Positions 34,633 through 47,215 of a stretch of 64,000 nt of DNA are shown one piece after another. Source of the stretch: Shinella zoogloeoides (GTDB lineage Bacteria > Pseudomonadota > Alphaproteobacteria > Rhizobiales > Rhizobiaceae); contig NZ_QNUJ01000006.1 of assembly GCF_003574625.1 (NCBI RefSeq), positions 186,001 through 250,000 of the forward strand, read 5' to 3'. Below the pieces are notes generated by a model. It made no database searches. It saw nothing but the letters and a program-made list of their open reading frames with translations, and had not been told where the DNA came from. Position 1 is the stretch's first letter. Each line of letters opens with the position of its first letter. The position numbers were made by a program, and so were the translations under genes.

Positions 34633-35099
34633 GCCGGATCGGGCTCGAGCAGTCTCGGGCCCGGGCCTTCCGCCGCCAGCGTATCCAGCGGATTGCGCAG
34701 CGGGCATTCGCGCATCGAAAGGCAGCCGCAGCCGATGCAGCCGTCGAGCTGGTTGCGCAGCTTCGTGAGTCGCGCGATGCGGTCGTCCAGAAATGTGCGC
34801 CAGGTCTGCGAGAGCTTTCGCCAGTCCTGCGCGGTAAGCGGCCGGTCATGCGGCAGCACGGAGAGCGCATCGGCGATCTCCGCCAGCGGAATGCCGGTGC
34901 GCTGGGCGACCTTGATCACCGCGACGCGGCGCAGGATGCTGCGCGGATAGCGCCGCTGGTTGCCGCGGTTGCGCTGGCTGCGGATCAGCCCCTTCGTCTC
35001 GTAGAAATGCAATGTGGAAACCGCGACGCCGCTGCGTTCGGCGACTTCGCCGACGCTGAGCTCGCGCGGCATGGCATCGTTCGGACATTTTTCCGTCAT
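34629..35099 (-). CDS. soxR: Redox-sensitive transcriptional activator SoxR
   Basis: 156 residues. MerR-type helix-turn-helix ([21 protein letters not shown], split near residues 14-34) and dimerisation helix, then the [2Fe-2S] cluster motif [12 protein letters not shown] with Cys121, 124, 126 and 132. It senses redox-cycling compounds by cluster oxidation. It is divergent from a flavin reductase/MFS operon, with a SoxR operator between them. Confidence 0.97.
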   Translation of the reverse strand: MTEKCPNDAMPRELSVGEVAERSGVAVSTLHFYETKGLIRSQRNRGNQRRYPRSILRRVAVIKVAQRTGIPLAEIADALSVLPHDRPLTAQDWRKLSQTWRTFLDDRIARLTKLRNQLDGCIGCGCLSMRECPLRNPLDTLAAEGPGPRLLEPDPA

Positions 35100-35104
35100 G
35101 GCTG

Positions 35105-35135
35105 TTGACCTCAACTTTACTTGAGGTTTTATACC
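35105..35135 (+). promoter_or_regulatory. SoxR-controlled promoter with soxbox
   Basis: -35 TTGACC (35105-35110) and -10 TATACC (35130-35135) are separated by 19 bp, the over-long spacer of MerR-family activated promoters. The operator CCTCAACTTTACTTGAGG (35109-35126) is nearly the canonical soxbox and is centred in the spacer. It should drive the reductase/MFS operon on the plus strand. Confidence 0.92.
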
Positions 35136-35172
35136 AGCCGCTCCCTGATTTTCCAACACGGAGCGAAACCGC

Positions 35173-35745
35173 ATGACAGACAGACTGACCATCGCCCTCA
35201 TCTATGGCAGCGGCCGGCAAGGGCGCTTTGCCGATACGATCGCGGGGTGGCTCGAGCCGGAGCTTGCCGGGTTCGGCCAATACGACGTCATCCGCATCGA
35301 CCCGGCCGACCTGACCTTCACGCCCGGCGGCCTCGACGAGCCCTCGGCGGAGCGGGTCGAAAGCCTGATCCTGCAGGCGGATGCCTTCCTGATCGTCACG
35401 CCGGAATACAATCACGCCTATCCGGCCGCGTTGAAGGCGATCATCGATTGCTGCTTCCGGCCCTGGCACGCCAAGCCCATCGCCTTCGTTTCCTATGGCG
35501 GGGTCTCGGGCGGGCTCAGGGCGGTGGAGCAGTTGCGGCTGGTCTTCGCCGAGCTTCATGCCGTGGCGATCCGCGACACGGTGAGCCTCCCCCATGCCTG
35601 GACGCAGTTCGATCCCGCCGGCAACCCGTTCCGCCCCGGCCAGCTCAACGGCCAGCTCGCCATGCTGATGAAGCGGCTGACCTGGTGGGCCAACGCGCTG
35701 AAGGCGGCGCGCATCGCGACGCGCTACGACGAGGTTGCGGCATGA
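35173..35745 (+). CDS. NAD(P)H-dependent FMN reductase / quinone reductase family
   Basis: 190 residues with a flavodoxin-like fold. [17 protein letters not shown] binds the FMN phosphate and [13 protein letters not shown] the isoalloxazine ring, as in NADPH-dependent FMN reductases and chromate/quinone reductases. Under the SoxR promoter it probably handles redox-cycling quinones or phenazines in the cytosol. Overlaps the MFS gene by ATGA. Confidence 0.93.
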   Translation: MTDRLTIALIYGSGRQGRFADTIAGWLEPELAGFGQYDVIRIDPADLTFTPGGLDEPSAERVESLILQADAFLIVTPEYNHAYPAALKAIIDCCFRPWHAKPIAFVSYGGVSGGLRAVEQLRLVFAELHAVAIRDTVSLPHAWTQFDPAGNPFRPGQLNGQLAMLMKRLTWWANALKAARIATRYDEVAA

Positions 35746-36950
35746 GGCCCGATCATTACGCGACGGCCGAGGTTGCCCGTTCGCCGGAGGAATACCGGCG
35801 CAACGCGACGCTGCTTTTCGTCAGCACGCTCACCATCATGTCCGGCGCGACGATCTCCGCCTCGCTGCCGGGCATCGCGGCGCGGTTCGCCGAGGTGGAG
35901 AACGTCGCGCTGCTCAGCCGGCTCGTGCTGACGCTGCCGGCGGTGTTCATCGCGTTGTTCTCGCCGGCCGCGGGCTTTCTCGTCGACCGCTTCGGGCGCA
36001 AGCCCCTGCTGCTCGCCTCGCTCGCGCTCTTTTCCGTCGCGGGCGCCTCCGGGCTGGTGCTCGATACGCTGCCCGGCCTTCTTGCCGGCCGGGCGGTGCT
36101 CGGCATCGCCGTCGGCGGCATCATGACGGCGACGACGGCGCTGGTCGGCGACTTCTTCCAGGGGCCGGCGCGCGACCGCTACATGGGCCTGCAGCAGGCC
36201 TTCGTCGGCATCGGCGGAACGATCTTCCTGACGGGCGGCGGCTTCCTTGCGGAAATCCACTGGCGCGGGCCGTTCCTCATCTATACGGCGGCGATCCTGC
36301 TGCTGCCGGCGGCGCTGGCCTTCCTGCCGGAGCCGCAGCGCGTGCGCCGGGCAGGGGCGACGGCGGGGGAGGCGAGGCTCGGCGGGCGAAAGGCGGCGTT
36401 GCTCGGCCTCCTGTTCCTCGCGGCGGCGGTCAACATGATCGCCTTCTACATGATCCCCACGCAGCTTCCCTTCTTTCTGGAACGCCTCGGCTTTACCGCG
36501 CCGAGCCTTGCGGGCGCGGCCATCGGCGCGGGGCAGCTCGTCGGCGTGGCGAGCGCGCTCGCCTTCGCGCCCTTCAGGCGCCGGCTGGGGATCATGGGCG
36601 TCTTCGGCCTCGGCTTCGCATCCGCCGGGCTTTCCTTCCTCCTGTTGTCGATGGTGGAGAGCTATGCCGGCGTGCTTCTGGCCATGGCGGTTTCGGGTAT
36701 CTGCATGGGCACGATCATGCCGAATTTCGCTGCGGCCGCGATGCTGTTGGCGCCGCCCGCCCTGCGCGGGCGCGTGTCGGGGCTGCTCGTCTCCAGCATC
36801 TTCGCCGGCCAGTTCCTCTCGCCCATCGTCTCGCAGCCACTGATCGGCCGCTTCGGATACGGAGGCGCCTATGGGCTTGTCGGAGCAGTGGTGCTGGCCA
36901 TCGGCCTCGTCGCCTTCGCCGCGCGGCCGGCGCGGTCGGGCGATGGCTAG
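35742..36950 (+). CDS. MFS efflux transporter
   Basis: 402 residues, 12 predicted membrane helices. The loop 2-3 motif A is DRFGRKPLLL, and the second half has a related RRLGIMG loop. The DHA1-type length and the cotranslation with a SoxR-controlled reductase suggest export of redox-active or aromatic compounds, probably driven by protons. It ends 1 base before the trmL stop on the other strand. Confidence 0.92.
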   Translation: MRPDHYATAEVARSPEEYRRNATLLFVSTLTIMSGATISASLPGIAARFAEVENVALLSRLVLTLPAVFIALFSPAAGFLVDRFGRKPLLLASLALFSVAGASGLVLDTLPGLLAGRAVLGIAVGGIMTATTALVGDFFQGPARDRYMGLQQAFVGIGGTIFLTGGGFLAEIHWRGPFLIYTAAILLLPAALAFLPEPQRVRRAGATAGEARLGGRKAALLGLLFLAAAVNMIAFYMIPTQLPFFLERLGFTAPSLAGAAIGAGQLVGVASALAFAPFRRRLGIMGVFGLGFASAGLSFLLLSMVESYAGVLLAMAVSGICMGTIMPNFAAAAMLLAPPALRGRVSGLLVSSIFAGQFLSPIVSQPLIGRFGYGGAYGLVGAVVLAIGLVAFAARPARSGDG

Positions 36951-36951
36951 G

Positions 36952-37413
36952 TCAGGCAAAGCCCGTCTGGCGCAGCGCCTCGCCGCAGATCATGGCGGCG
37001 GAGAGCGCGACGTTGATCGAGCGCTGGCCCTCGACCATGGGAATGAGCACCCGGCCGTCCGCCGTCTCGTGCACGCGGTCCGGCACGCCGGCGCTTTCGC
37101 GGCCGAAGAGCAGGATATCGTCCGGCCGGTAGGCGAAATCCGTATAGAGGCCCGCCGCCCTCGTCGAGGCGAGCACGAGCCGGCGGCCGCTCGCCGCCCG
37201 CCATTCCTCGAAACGGTCCCAGCTGACATGCCGCGTCAGCGTCACGGCGGCGAGATAATCCATGCCCGCCCGCTTCAGGCTGCGGTCGGAAATGTCGAAG
37301 CCGGCCGGCTCGATGATGTCGACGGCGAGGCCGAGGCAGGCGGCGAAACGCAGGATCGTGCCGGTATTGCCGGCGATGTCGGGCTGGTAGAGGGCGATGC
37401 GCAGGTCGGACAT
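36952..37413 (-). CDS. trmL: tRNA (cytidine(34)-2'-O)-methyltransferase
   Basis: 153 residues, SPOUT fold. Visible motifs: YQPDIAGNTGTILRFAACLG at the N-terminus (motif 1), LLFGRESAGVPD (motif 2) and IPMVEGQRSINVALSAAM (motif 3, the AdoMet knot). It 2'-O-methylates the wobble nucleotide of tRNA-Leu isoacceptors. The ATG at 37413 gives the usual length. Confidence 0.95.
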   Translation of the reverse strand: MSDLRIALYQPDIAGNTGTILRFAACLGLAVDIIEPAGFDISDRSLKRAGMDYLAAVTLTRHVSWDRFEEWRAASGRRLVLASTRAAGLYTDFAYRPDDILLFGRESAGVPDRVHETADGRVLIPMVEGQRSINVALSAAMICGEALRQTGFA

Positions 37414-37550
37414 GGCCTGTCGCCTAATGGAGATGTGGCGGCAAGGCAACAGAATTGGCCGCAGATGCGAATTTGCGACAAAGTGTCTGGAAAATTGCGT
37501 CATTCCGGGTTAACCAGAAGCCATCTGCAACGCGAGAAAGAAGGAGGACC

Positions 37551-37610
37551 ATGATGAATAACACGCATCGGCTACGCCTCCCGGCTGGAATCACGCCTCT
37601 TCTCGCTTAG
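37551..37610 (+). CDS. Short upstream ORF with strong ribosome binding site
   Basis: 19 codons, MMNNTHRLRLPAGITPLLA, with AAGGAGG 4 bases before the ATG - a better site than most genes here. It lies 152 bases ahead of an ABC exporter. A GTGACG/CGTCAC hairpin (37659-37675) follows in the leader. It may be a regulatory leader peptide, for example sensing ribosome-stalling compounds, or chance. Confidence 0.45.
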   Translation: MMNNTHRLRLPAGITPLLA

Positions 37611-37762
37611 GCATTTCGCCGCCCGGATTCCCAGATTGCCTTCAGTTCAAATCGCCATGTGACGCTTTTCGTCACCGCGGCAAATTTACCGGAACCTCGT
37701 TCCCGACAGCGCCCGTTTTGCGCCGTCCGTGCCGGTTCCGCCTTTCTATTACGGAGAAAGCC

Positions 37763-39619
<1,857 letters not shown>

Positions 39620-39659
39620 AGATCGAGGCATCCCCGCCGGATCGACGGGGATGCCTTCC

Positions 39660-39950
39660 TCATGTGCCGGTACGCTTCGACGTGAGTTCGAGCCCCAGCG
39701 CATGCATGATCGTCAGCATGGATTTGAGGGTCGGGTTGCCGTCGCTGGCAAGCGACCGATAGAGCGCTTCCCGTGCCAGACCCGTTTCCTCGGCTATCTT
39801 GCTCATGCCCTTCGCGCGGGCGACGACGCCGAGGGCGTGTGCGATATATCCCGCGTCCCCGCTCTCGAAGGCGTCCTTCATGAAGACGTCGATGGCCTCG
39901 TCGGATGTGAGGGCTTCTGCCGGATCGTAGATGTGTAGTGCCTTGCTCAT
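39660..39950 (-). CDS. Antitoxin of HI1420-type addiction module (XRE-like)
   Basis: 96 residues. DPAEALTSDEAIDVFMKDAF at the N-terminus, then a helix-turn-helix AKGMSKIAEETGLAREALYRSL and GNPTLKSMLTIMHALGLEL, the pattern of the HI1420 'probable addiction module antidote' family. It is the second gene of a toxin-first operon, 1 base after the toxin stop. It should neutralise the toxin and repress the operon. Confidence 0.9.
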   Translation of the reverse strand: MSKALHIYDPAEALTSDEAIDVFMKDAFESGDAGYIAHALGVVARAKGMSKIAEETGLAREALYRSLASDGNPTLKSMLTIMHALGLELTSKRTGT

Positions 39951-39951
39951 G

Positions 39952-40251
39952 TCAGTCGTCCAATTGAGATGCGAGCACCTTGGCAGCCGCGATATCCCGT
40001 CTTTGTGAACCCTTGTCGCCGCCGCAAAGCAGCACGATGATCTCGTTGCCTCTGCGCGTGAAGTAGATGCGGTATCCCGGTCCGTAGTGAACGCGGATTT
40101 CGCTGACGCCGTCGCCAACGGATTTGGCGTCGCCGAGGAGACCGTAGGCGATGCGGTTCAGGCGGGCGGCGATCAGGGCTTGCGCTTTCGGATCGCCGAG
40201 GGCGCGCTCCCATTTGCGAAATGTGTCCGTCTGCCTGATCAGGATCGCCAT
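39952..40251 (-). CDS. Toxin of HI1419-type addiction module (RelE/HigB-like)
   Basis: 99 residues from the ATG at 40251. TDTFRKWERALGDPKAQALIAARLNR and GVSEIRVHYGPGYRIYFTRRGNEIIVLLCGGDKGSQ are typical of the HI1419 'addiction module killer' family, a RelE/ParE-fold group. A ribosome-dependent mRNA interferase activity is the likely role. No clear ribosome binding site; the ATG lies 5 bases from an AT-rich operator. Confidence 0.9.
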   Translation of the reverse strand: MAILIRQTDTFRKWERALGDPKAQALIAARLNRIAYGLLGDAKSVGDGVSEIRVHYGPGYRIYFTRRGNEIIVLLCGGDKGSQRRDIAAAKVLASQLDD

Positions 40252-40256
40252 GAAGG

Positions 40257-40276
40257 TTGTAACTTTAATATTACAA
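40257..40276. promoter_or_regulatory. Palindromic operator of the toxin-antitoxin operon
   Basis: TTGTAA-CTTTAATA-TTACAA: perfect 6-bp arms with an 8-base centre, in a very AT-rich patch directly before the toxin start. It is a likely binding site for the XRE-type antitoxin. Confidence 0.6.
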
Positions 40277-40365
40277 TCCCCGAAGATCAAGGTCCTGCGC
40301 GATCAGGCCCCATACCTTGCCGATCTTTAATTTGCCCGCCGTCCAAAACGGCCTATATCGGGGGC

Positions 40366-42234
<1,869 letters not shown>

Positions 42235-42254
42235 CGACGCCAAGCGTCGTTTTT
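42235..42254 (+). terminator. Terminator of the ABC exporter gene
   Basis: CGACGC, loop CAA, GCGTCG, TTTTT; the stem begins on the base after the stop codon. Confidence 0.85.
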
Positions 42255-42497
42255 CCCTCGCTTTTTCAAGCCGGAAGCGCTGGAGGTTCAAGGCGATGCC
42301 TGCGGCTTGTCAAGATGCCCCGTTTTTCCCGCGACAATGTGCCCACCTCCTCTTGCCAAGGCTGGACATAATTTGCGATCAAGCATAGAACGCGCCGGAT
42401 TGACGGGGAATCTATGGCCGTATTGTGTCCGGATCTTGCCGGTTTCCAAAGGGGCGTTGCGGTTTCCGCAGACATTGCGTGAGAGGATGGTTTAGCC

Positions 42498-43076
42498 GTG
42501 AGCGAACACGAGACAACAAGCGAATCCCTGGGCGAGCCCACTCGCCGCGACTTCCTTTACCTGGCCACCGGCATGGCGGGCGTCGTGGGCGGCGTGGCGG
42601 TTGCCTGGCCGTTCATCGACCAGATGCGCCCGGATGCATCGACGCTGGCGCTCGGCGCCATCGAAGTCGACGTCTCCAGCCTGACGCCCGGCATGTCGCT
42701 GACCGTCAAGTGGCGCGGCAAGCCCGTCTTCATCCGCAACCGCACGGACAAGGAAGTCGAGGAAGCCAAGGCCGTCGCGCTTGCCGACCTCAAGGACCCG
42801 GTTGCCCGCAATGCCAACATCGCGGCCGACGCGCAGGCGACCGACCTCGACCGCTCGGCCGGCGAAAGCCGGGAAAACTGGATCATCATGGTCGGCGTGT
42901 GCACGCATCTCGGCTGTATTCCGCTTGGCCAGGCCGGCGACTTCGGCGGATGGTTCTGTCCCTGCCACGGTTCGCACTATGACACTGCCGGTCGTATCCG
43001 TAAGGGTCCGGCGCCGCAGAACCTCGCCGTGCCGACCTTCTCGTTCATTTCCGACACAGTCATCAAGATCGGTTGA
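42498..43076 (+). CDS. petA: Ubiquinol-cytochrome c reductase, Rieske iron-sulfur subunit
   Basis: 192 residues, GTG start with GAGAGGATGG upstream. The twin-arginine signal [13 protein letters not shown] (16-28) is also the membrane anchor. The [2Fe-2S] ligands are Cys135 and His137 (CTHLGC) and Cys154 and His157 (CPCHG), with the disulfide pair Cys140-Cys156. It passes electrons from ubiquinol to cytochrome c1 at the periplasmic side of complex III. First gene of petABC. Confidence 0.98.
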   Translation: MSEHETTSESLGEPTRRDFLYLATGMAGVVGGVAVAWPFIDQMRPDASTLALGAIEVDVSSLTPGMSLTVKWRGKPVFIRNRTDKEVEEAKAVALADLKDPVARNANIAADAQATDLDRSAGESRENWIIMVGVCTHLGCIPLGQAGDFGGWFCPCHGSHYDTAGRIRKGPAPQNLAVPTFSFISDTVIKIG

Positions 43077-43090
43077 GGGGACTACTGATA

Positions 43091-44359
43091 ATGAGTGCTG
43101 AACATTCAACCTACCAGCCGACGACTGGCATCGAAAAATGGGTCGATTCGCGCCTGCCTCTGCCGCGCATGATCCATGACAGCTTCGTTTCCTATCCGGT
43201 TCCGCGCAACCTGAACTATGCCTACACCTTCGGCGCCATGCTGTCGGTGATGCTGATCGTGCAGATCCTGACCGGCATCGTTCTGGCCATGCACTACGCC
43301 GCCGAAACGACCGTCGCGTTCAACTCGGTCGAGAAGATCATGCGCGACGTGAACCACGGCTGGCTGCTGCGCTACATGCACGCCAACGGCGCATCCTTCT
43401 TCTTCATCGCGGTCTATCTGCACATCGCCCGCGGCCTCTACTACGGCTCCTACAAGGCGCCGCGCGAAATCCTCTGGATCCTCGGCGTGGTGATCTACCT
43501 GCTCATGATGGCCACCGGCTTCATGGGCTACGTTCTGCCCTGGGGCCAGATGTCCTTCTGGGGTGCGACGGTCATCACCGGCTTCTTCTCGGCCTTCCCG
43601 TGGGTCGGCGAGTGGATCCAGCAGTTCCTGCTCGGCGGCTTCGCGGTCGACAACCCGACGCTGAACCGCTTCTTCTCGCTGCACTACCTGCTGCCGTTCA
43701 TGATCGCCGGCGTCGTCGTCCTGCACGTCTGGGCGCTGCACGTCACCGGCCAGACGAACCCGACCGGCGTCGAGGTGAAGTCCAAGACCGACACGGTCGC
43801 CTTCACGCCCTATGCGACGCTGAAGGACGCGCTCGGCGTCTCGGTCTTCCTGATCGTCTTCGCCTGGTTCATCTTCTACATGCCGAACTATCTCGGCCAC
43901 CCGGACAACTACATTCCGGCGGATCCGCTGAAGACCCCGGCTCACATCGTTCCGGAATGGTACTACCTGCCGTTCTACGCGATGCTGCGCGCCATCACCT
44001 TCAATGTCGGCCCGATCGACTCGAAGCTCGGCGGCGTCCTCGTGATGTTCGGCGCGATCATCGTGCTGTTCTTCCTGCCGTGGCTCGACACCTCCAAGGT
44101 TCGCTCCGCCGTCTACCGCCCGTGGTACAAGCTGTTCTTCTGGATCTTCGTGGCGAACGCCATCATGCTCGGCTGGCTCGGCGCACAGCCCGCTGAAGGC
44201 ATCTACGTCGTCCTTTCCCAGCTCGGCACGCTCTACTACTTCGGCTTCTTCATCGTCCTCATGCCGCTCCTCGGCCTGATCGAAACCCCGAAGCGCATTC
44301 CGAATTCGATCACGGAAGCGGTTCTGGAAAAGAAGAACGCAAAGCTGGCCAAGGCCTGA
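43091..44359 (+). CDS. petB: Cytochrome b of the bc1 complex
   Basis: 422 residues from the ATG at 43091. Eight membrane helices with two His pairs for hemes bL and bH ([10 protein letters not shown]..., [14 protein letters not shown]..., LHVWALH) and the PEWYYLPFY motif of the quinol-oxidation site. The full-length, unsplit form is as expected in alphaproteobacteria. It starts 14 bases after petA. Confidence 0.98.
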   Translation: MSAEHSTYQPTTGIEKWVDSRLPLPRMIHDSFVSYPVPRNLNYAYTFGAMLSVMLIVQILTGIVLAMHYAAETTVAFNSVEKIMRDVNHGWLLRYMHANGASFFFIAVYLHIARGLYYGSYKAPREILWILGVVIYLLMMATGFMGYVLPWGQMSFWGATVITGFFSAFPWVGEWIQQFLLGGFAVDNPTLNRFFSLHYLLPFMIAGVVVLHVWALHVTGQTNPTGVEVKSKTDTVAFTPYATLKDALGVSVFLIVFAWFIFYMPNYLGHPDNYIPADPLKTPAHIVPEWYYLPFYAMLRAITFNVGPIDSKLGGVLVMFGAIIVLFFLPWLDTSKVRSAVYRPWYKLFFWIFVANAIMLGWLGAQPAEGIYVVLSQLGTLYYFGFFIVLMPLLGLIETPKRIPNSITEAVLEKKNAKLAKA

Positions 44360-44379
44360 GACGAGCGACGAAAGGAACC

Positions 44380-45267
44380 ATGACAATGAAAAAGCTTGTT
44401 GCAGGCATTCTGTCGCTCGCCCTCGTCGCCGGCCTCGGCGTCTCCCTCGCCACGGCGCAGGAAGATCACGCGGCTGCCGGCGGTGCGGAAGCGGAACACG
44501 CCACGCCGCATTACCCGATCCACCACCCGAAGCAGCAGAGCTGGACCTTCGCCGGTCCCTTCGGCAAGTATGACAAGGGCCAGCTGCAGCGCGGCCTGAA
44601 GGTCTACACCGAAGTCTGCTCGGCCTGTCACTCGATGAGCCTGGTGTCCTTCCGCACGCTGGAAGGCCTTGGCTACTCCGAAGCGCAGGTGAAGGCCTTC
44701 GCGGCGAACTACGAAGTGCAGGACGGCCCGAACGCGGACGGTGAGATGTTCACCCGCAAGGCCATCCCGTCCGACCACTTCCCGTCGCCCTACGCCAACC
44801 ACGAGGCGGCTGCCGCCTCGAACAATGGCGCGGCTCCGCCGGACATGTCGCTGCTCGCCAAGGCACGCGGCATCACCCGCGGCTTCCCGCAGTTCGTCTT
44901 CGACATCTTCACCCAGTACCAGGAAGGCGGGCCGGACTACATCTACTCGCTGCTGACCGGTTACGACGAAGAGAAGCCGGCGAATATCGAACTCGCGGAA
45001 GGCACGCACTACAACCCGTATTTCGCCGGAGCCGCGGCGCTTGCGATGGCAAAGCCGATCTCCGACGACCAGGTCACCTATGACGACGGCTCGCCGCAGA
45101 CGGTCGACCAGTATGCCCGCGACGTCGCTTCCTTCCTGATGTGGGCCGCCGAGCCGCACCTGGAAGAGCGCAAGCGCACCGGCTTCATGGTCATGGTCTT
45201 CCTGGTGATCTTCACCGGCCTGATCTACCTGACGAAGAAGTCGGTCTACGCGAACAAGGAACACTGA
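44380..45267 (+). CDS. petC: Cytochrome c1 of the bc1 complex
   Basis: 295 residues. A signal peptide ends near ATA-QE (residue 26). Heme c is bound by CSACH (Cys80, Cys83, His84); the axial Met is in [10 protein letters not shown]. One C-terminal anchor helix lies at about 268-287 ([17 protein letters not shown]). It accepts electrons from the Rieske protein and reduces cytochrome c. Last gene of petABC, followed by a strong terminator. Confidence 0.98.
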   Translation: MTMKKLVAGILSLALVAGLGVSLATAQEDHAAAGGAEAEHATPHYPIHHPKQQSWTFAGPFGKYDKGQLQRGLKVYTEVCSACHSMSLVSFRTLEGLGYSEAQVKAFAANYEVQDGPNADGEMFTRKAIPSDHFPSPYANHEAAAASNNGAAPPDMSLLAKARGITRGFPQFVFDIFTQYQEGGPDYIYSLLTGYDEEKPANIELAEGTHYNPYFAGAAALAMAKPISDDQVTYDDGSPQTVDQYARDVASFLMWAAEPHLEERKRTGFMVMVFLVIFTGLIYLTKKSVYANKEH

Positions 45268-45287
45268 GCGGTCTTTCCGCTCTGTCG

Positions 45288-45315
45288 AAAAGGCGGCCTT
45301 CGGGCCGCCTTTTTT
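45288..45315 (+). terminator. Intrinsic terminator of petABC
   Basis: AAGGCGGCC, tetraloop TTCG, GGCCGCCTT and a T-run. Confidence 0.95.
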
Positions 45316-45376
45316 GTTGTGGGGTGCGCATGCACCTGCAATAACCGGGCGAAGCCCTCCGCAGTCGGGAAATCCC

Positions 45377-45919
45377 ATGTCCAGTCTTGAGCAAGAACTC
45401 GTCGCCGCGATCCGCAACATTCCGGATTATCCGAAGCCGGGCATCATGTTCCGCGACATCACCACGCTGCTCGGCAATCCGCGTGCCTTCCGCCGCGCGG
45501 TGGACGAACTGGTGCATCCCTATGCCGGCATCGGCATCGCCAAGGTCGCGGGCATCGAAGCGCGCGGCTTCATCCTCGGCGGCGCCATGGCGCACCAGCT
45601 GTCGACCGGCTTCGTGCCGATCCGCAAGAAGGGCAAGCTGCCGCACGAGACCGTGCGCGTGGCCTACAGCCTGGAATACGGCGTGGACGAGATGGAGATG
45701 CACAAGGACGCCATCACGCCCGGCGAAAAGGTGATCCTCGTCGATGACCTGATCGCCACCGGCGGCACGGCGGAGGCCGCCGTCAAGCTTCTGCGCCAGA
45801 TGGGGGCCGATATCGTCGCCGCTTGTTTCGTCATCGACCTGCCGGACATCGGCGGTCGCAGGAAGCTGGAGGCGCTCGGCGTCGAGGTGCGGACGCTGGT
45901 GGCGTTCGACGGGTATTGA
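45377..45919 (+). CDS. apt: Adenine phosphoribosyltransferase
   Basis: 180 residues from the ATG at 45377. It salvages adenine to AMP with PRPP. The type I PRTase motif [16 protein letters not shown] holds the PRPP site; [18 protein letters not shown] and the ARGFILGG segment are typical of Apt. Separate transcript after petABC. Confidence 0.96.
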   Translation: MSSLEQELVAAIRNIPDYPKPGIMFRDITTLLGNPRAFRRAVDELVHPYAGIGIAKVAGIEARGFILGGAMAHQLSTGFVPIRKKGKLPHETVRVAYSLEYGVDEMEMHKDAITPGEKVILVDDLIATGGTAEAAVKLLRQMGADIVAACFVIDLPDIGGRRKLEALGVEVRTLVAFDGY

Positions 45920-45958
45920 GCCTGTTGGTCTGAATCTCTCGATTGGTTTGGGGTGTTC

Positions 45959-46106
45959 GGCCCCTCATCCGGCCTGCCGGCTTCCTTCTCCCCGCAAGCG
46001 GGGAGAAGGTGATATGCCGTACCGTTTTCCCTGAGCTTTTACGTCGCGTGGGGCACGTCCCCTCATCACGCTTGCGGGGAAAGGGTTAGGGTGAGGGGCA
46101 ACCCGG
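45959..46106. repeat. RIME-like mosaic palindromic repeat
   Basis: About 148 bp between apt and a MaoC gene: CCCCTCATCCGGCCTGCCGG at the left, CTTCTCCCCGCAAGCGGGGAG inside and GGGTTAGGGTGAGGGGCAAC at the right. Same modules as 10302-10423 and 57728-58102. Confidence 0.7.
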
Positions 46107-46136
46107 GCGGCACGCCGGAAAAGACCGGCCCCGCCG

Positions 46137-46604
46137 TCAGACGAATTCCAGCACCGTGCTCTCGAAGCGGATGACCGGCTCGCCGTTCTGGTTCCGGCCG
46201 GCGCAGAGGATCGTGTTCAAGAGCCGGTCCGTCCGCGAGGTGACCGCGCGGGAGCCGAGGAGCGTCACCGAATAGGTGATCGTGTCGCCGGCGAAGACCG
46301 GCTTCAGCCAGGCGAGCCCGGTGAAGCCCGGGGAGGGGCCGAGTTTCGGCGGCGCGATGCCTTCGGCGGCAAGGCGCCTGCATTCGCGCGCCCAGAACGA
46401 CACGAAGCATTTCATCCAGCCGGCGCTGGTGTGCCAGCCGGAGGCACAGAGCCCGCCGAAGAGGGCATTCCTCGCCAGTTCCGGATCGAGATGGAAGGGC
46501 TGCGGGTCGAAATCCCGCGCGAAGCGCACGATGTCCTCGGTGGTGAAGGCGAGGCTTCCGACCTCGACGGCCTCGCCCGTCGGATAGAGCTCAGCCATGC
46601 GCAT
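46137..46604 (-). CDS. MaoC-like hot-dog fold dehydratase, second of a pair
   Basis: 155 residues from the ATG at 46604 (AAAGGA 8 bases upstream); starts at 46613 or 46625 are possible. The hydratase-2 region has FARDFDPQPFHLDPELA with the Asp-His catalytic pair and ASGWHTSAGWMKCF. It overlaps the end of the upstream MaoC gene by 14 bases. The pair may form a heteromeric enoyl-CoA hydratase; substrate unknown. Confidence 0.9.
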   Translation of the reverse strand: MRMAELYPTGEAVEVGSLAFTTEDIVRFARDFDPQPFHLDPELARNALFGGLCASGWHTSAGWMKCFVSFWARECRRLAAEGIAPPKLGPSPGFTGLAWLKPVFAGDTITYSVTLLGSRAVTSRTDRLLNTILCAGRNQNGEPVIRFESTVLEFV

Positions 46605-47061
46605 GGTCGACATCCTTTCCGGCAAGACGCAGCATGTTGATATAGTCGCAGACCGCGACGATCTCTCCGCGCTGGTTCGTCACCTCGGCGCGCATGCGCA
46701 CGATGCCGAGTTCCGGGCGCGAGCGCGAGATGCGGGCCTCCAGCACCTCGCAATGGCCGCCGAGCGTGTCGCCGGCAAGCACCGGGCGTTTCCATTCCAT
46801 GCTGTCGACGCCGGGCGAGCCTTCCGAGGTGGAGCCGTCGAGATAGGCGTCGAAGAGCATGCGCATCATGATCGCGCTGGTGTGCCAGCCCGAGGCGGCT
46901 AGCCCGCCGAGGATGCTGGCGCGGCCGGCTTCCTCGTCCATGTGCATCGGCTGCGGATCGAACTCGCGCGCGAAGGCGATGATCTCGTCCGCCGTCAGCG
47001 TCCGCTTCTTAAAATCGAAGCGGCGGCCCGGGGGAAAGTCTTCGAATTTATAATTGGCCAC
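46591..47061 (-). CDS. MaoC-like hot-dog fold dehydratase, first of a pair
   Basis: 156 residues, GTG start. Same fold and catalytic segment as its neighbour: FAREFDPQPMHMDEEAG and LAASGWHTSAIMMRM. The two are clearly paralogous, arranged head to tail and overlapping, which points to a tandem duplication kept as two subunits. Confidence 0.9.
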   Translation of the reverse strand: MANYKFEDFPPGRRFDFKKRTLTADEIIAFAREFDPQPMHMDEEAGRASILGGLAASGWHTSAIMMRMLFDAYLDGSTSEGSPGVDSMEWKRPVLAGDTLGGHCEVLEARISRSRPELGIVRMRAEVTNQRGEIVAVCDYINMLRLAGKDVDHAHG

Positions 47062-47140
47062 GTCCGGTCGTCCTGTTGCGGGCGAAGAATGGCGAGCGCG
47101 ACGTTGTTTTGCAAGGGCTTGCCAGCCGGCGGGGCGTCGC

Positions 47141-47180
47141 TAGAGTTTGCCAGGTTCAGAATGAGGTTGGACAAACTCTA
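47141..47180. repeat. Short palindromic repeat with TAGAGTTTG ends
   Basis: TAGAGTTTG and CAAACTCTA are perfect 9-bp inverted ends of a 40-bp element in front of the membrane protein gene. I recall similar 40-bp palindromes dispersed in rhizobial intergenic regions. Confidence 0.55.
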
Positions 47181-47215
47181 ATGCGCGCGCAGGCGGCACG
47201 AGGAGGCGACGACAC

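Noticed and set aside
40087-40365. Upstream extension of the second ABC exporter
   Set aside because: Antiparallel to the toxin gene; the exporter N-terminus MIFRPLFSFFENW starts at 40366 and matches its paralogue.
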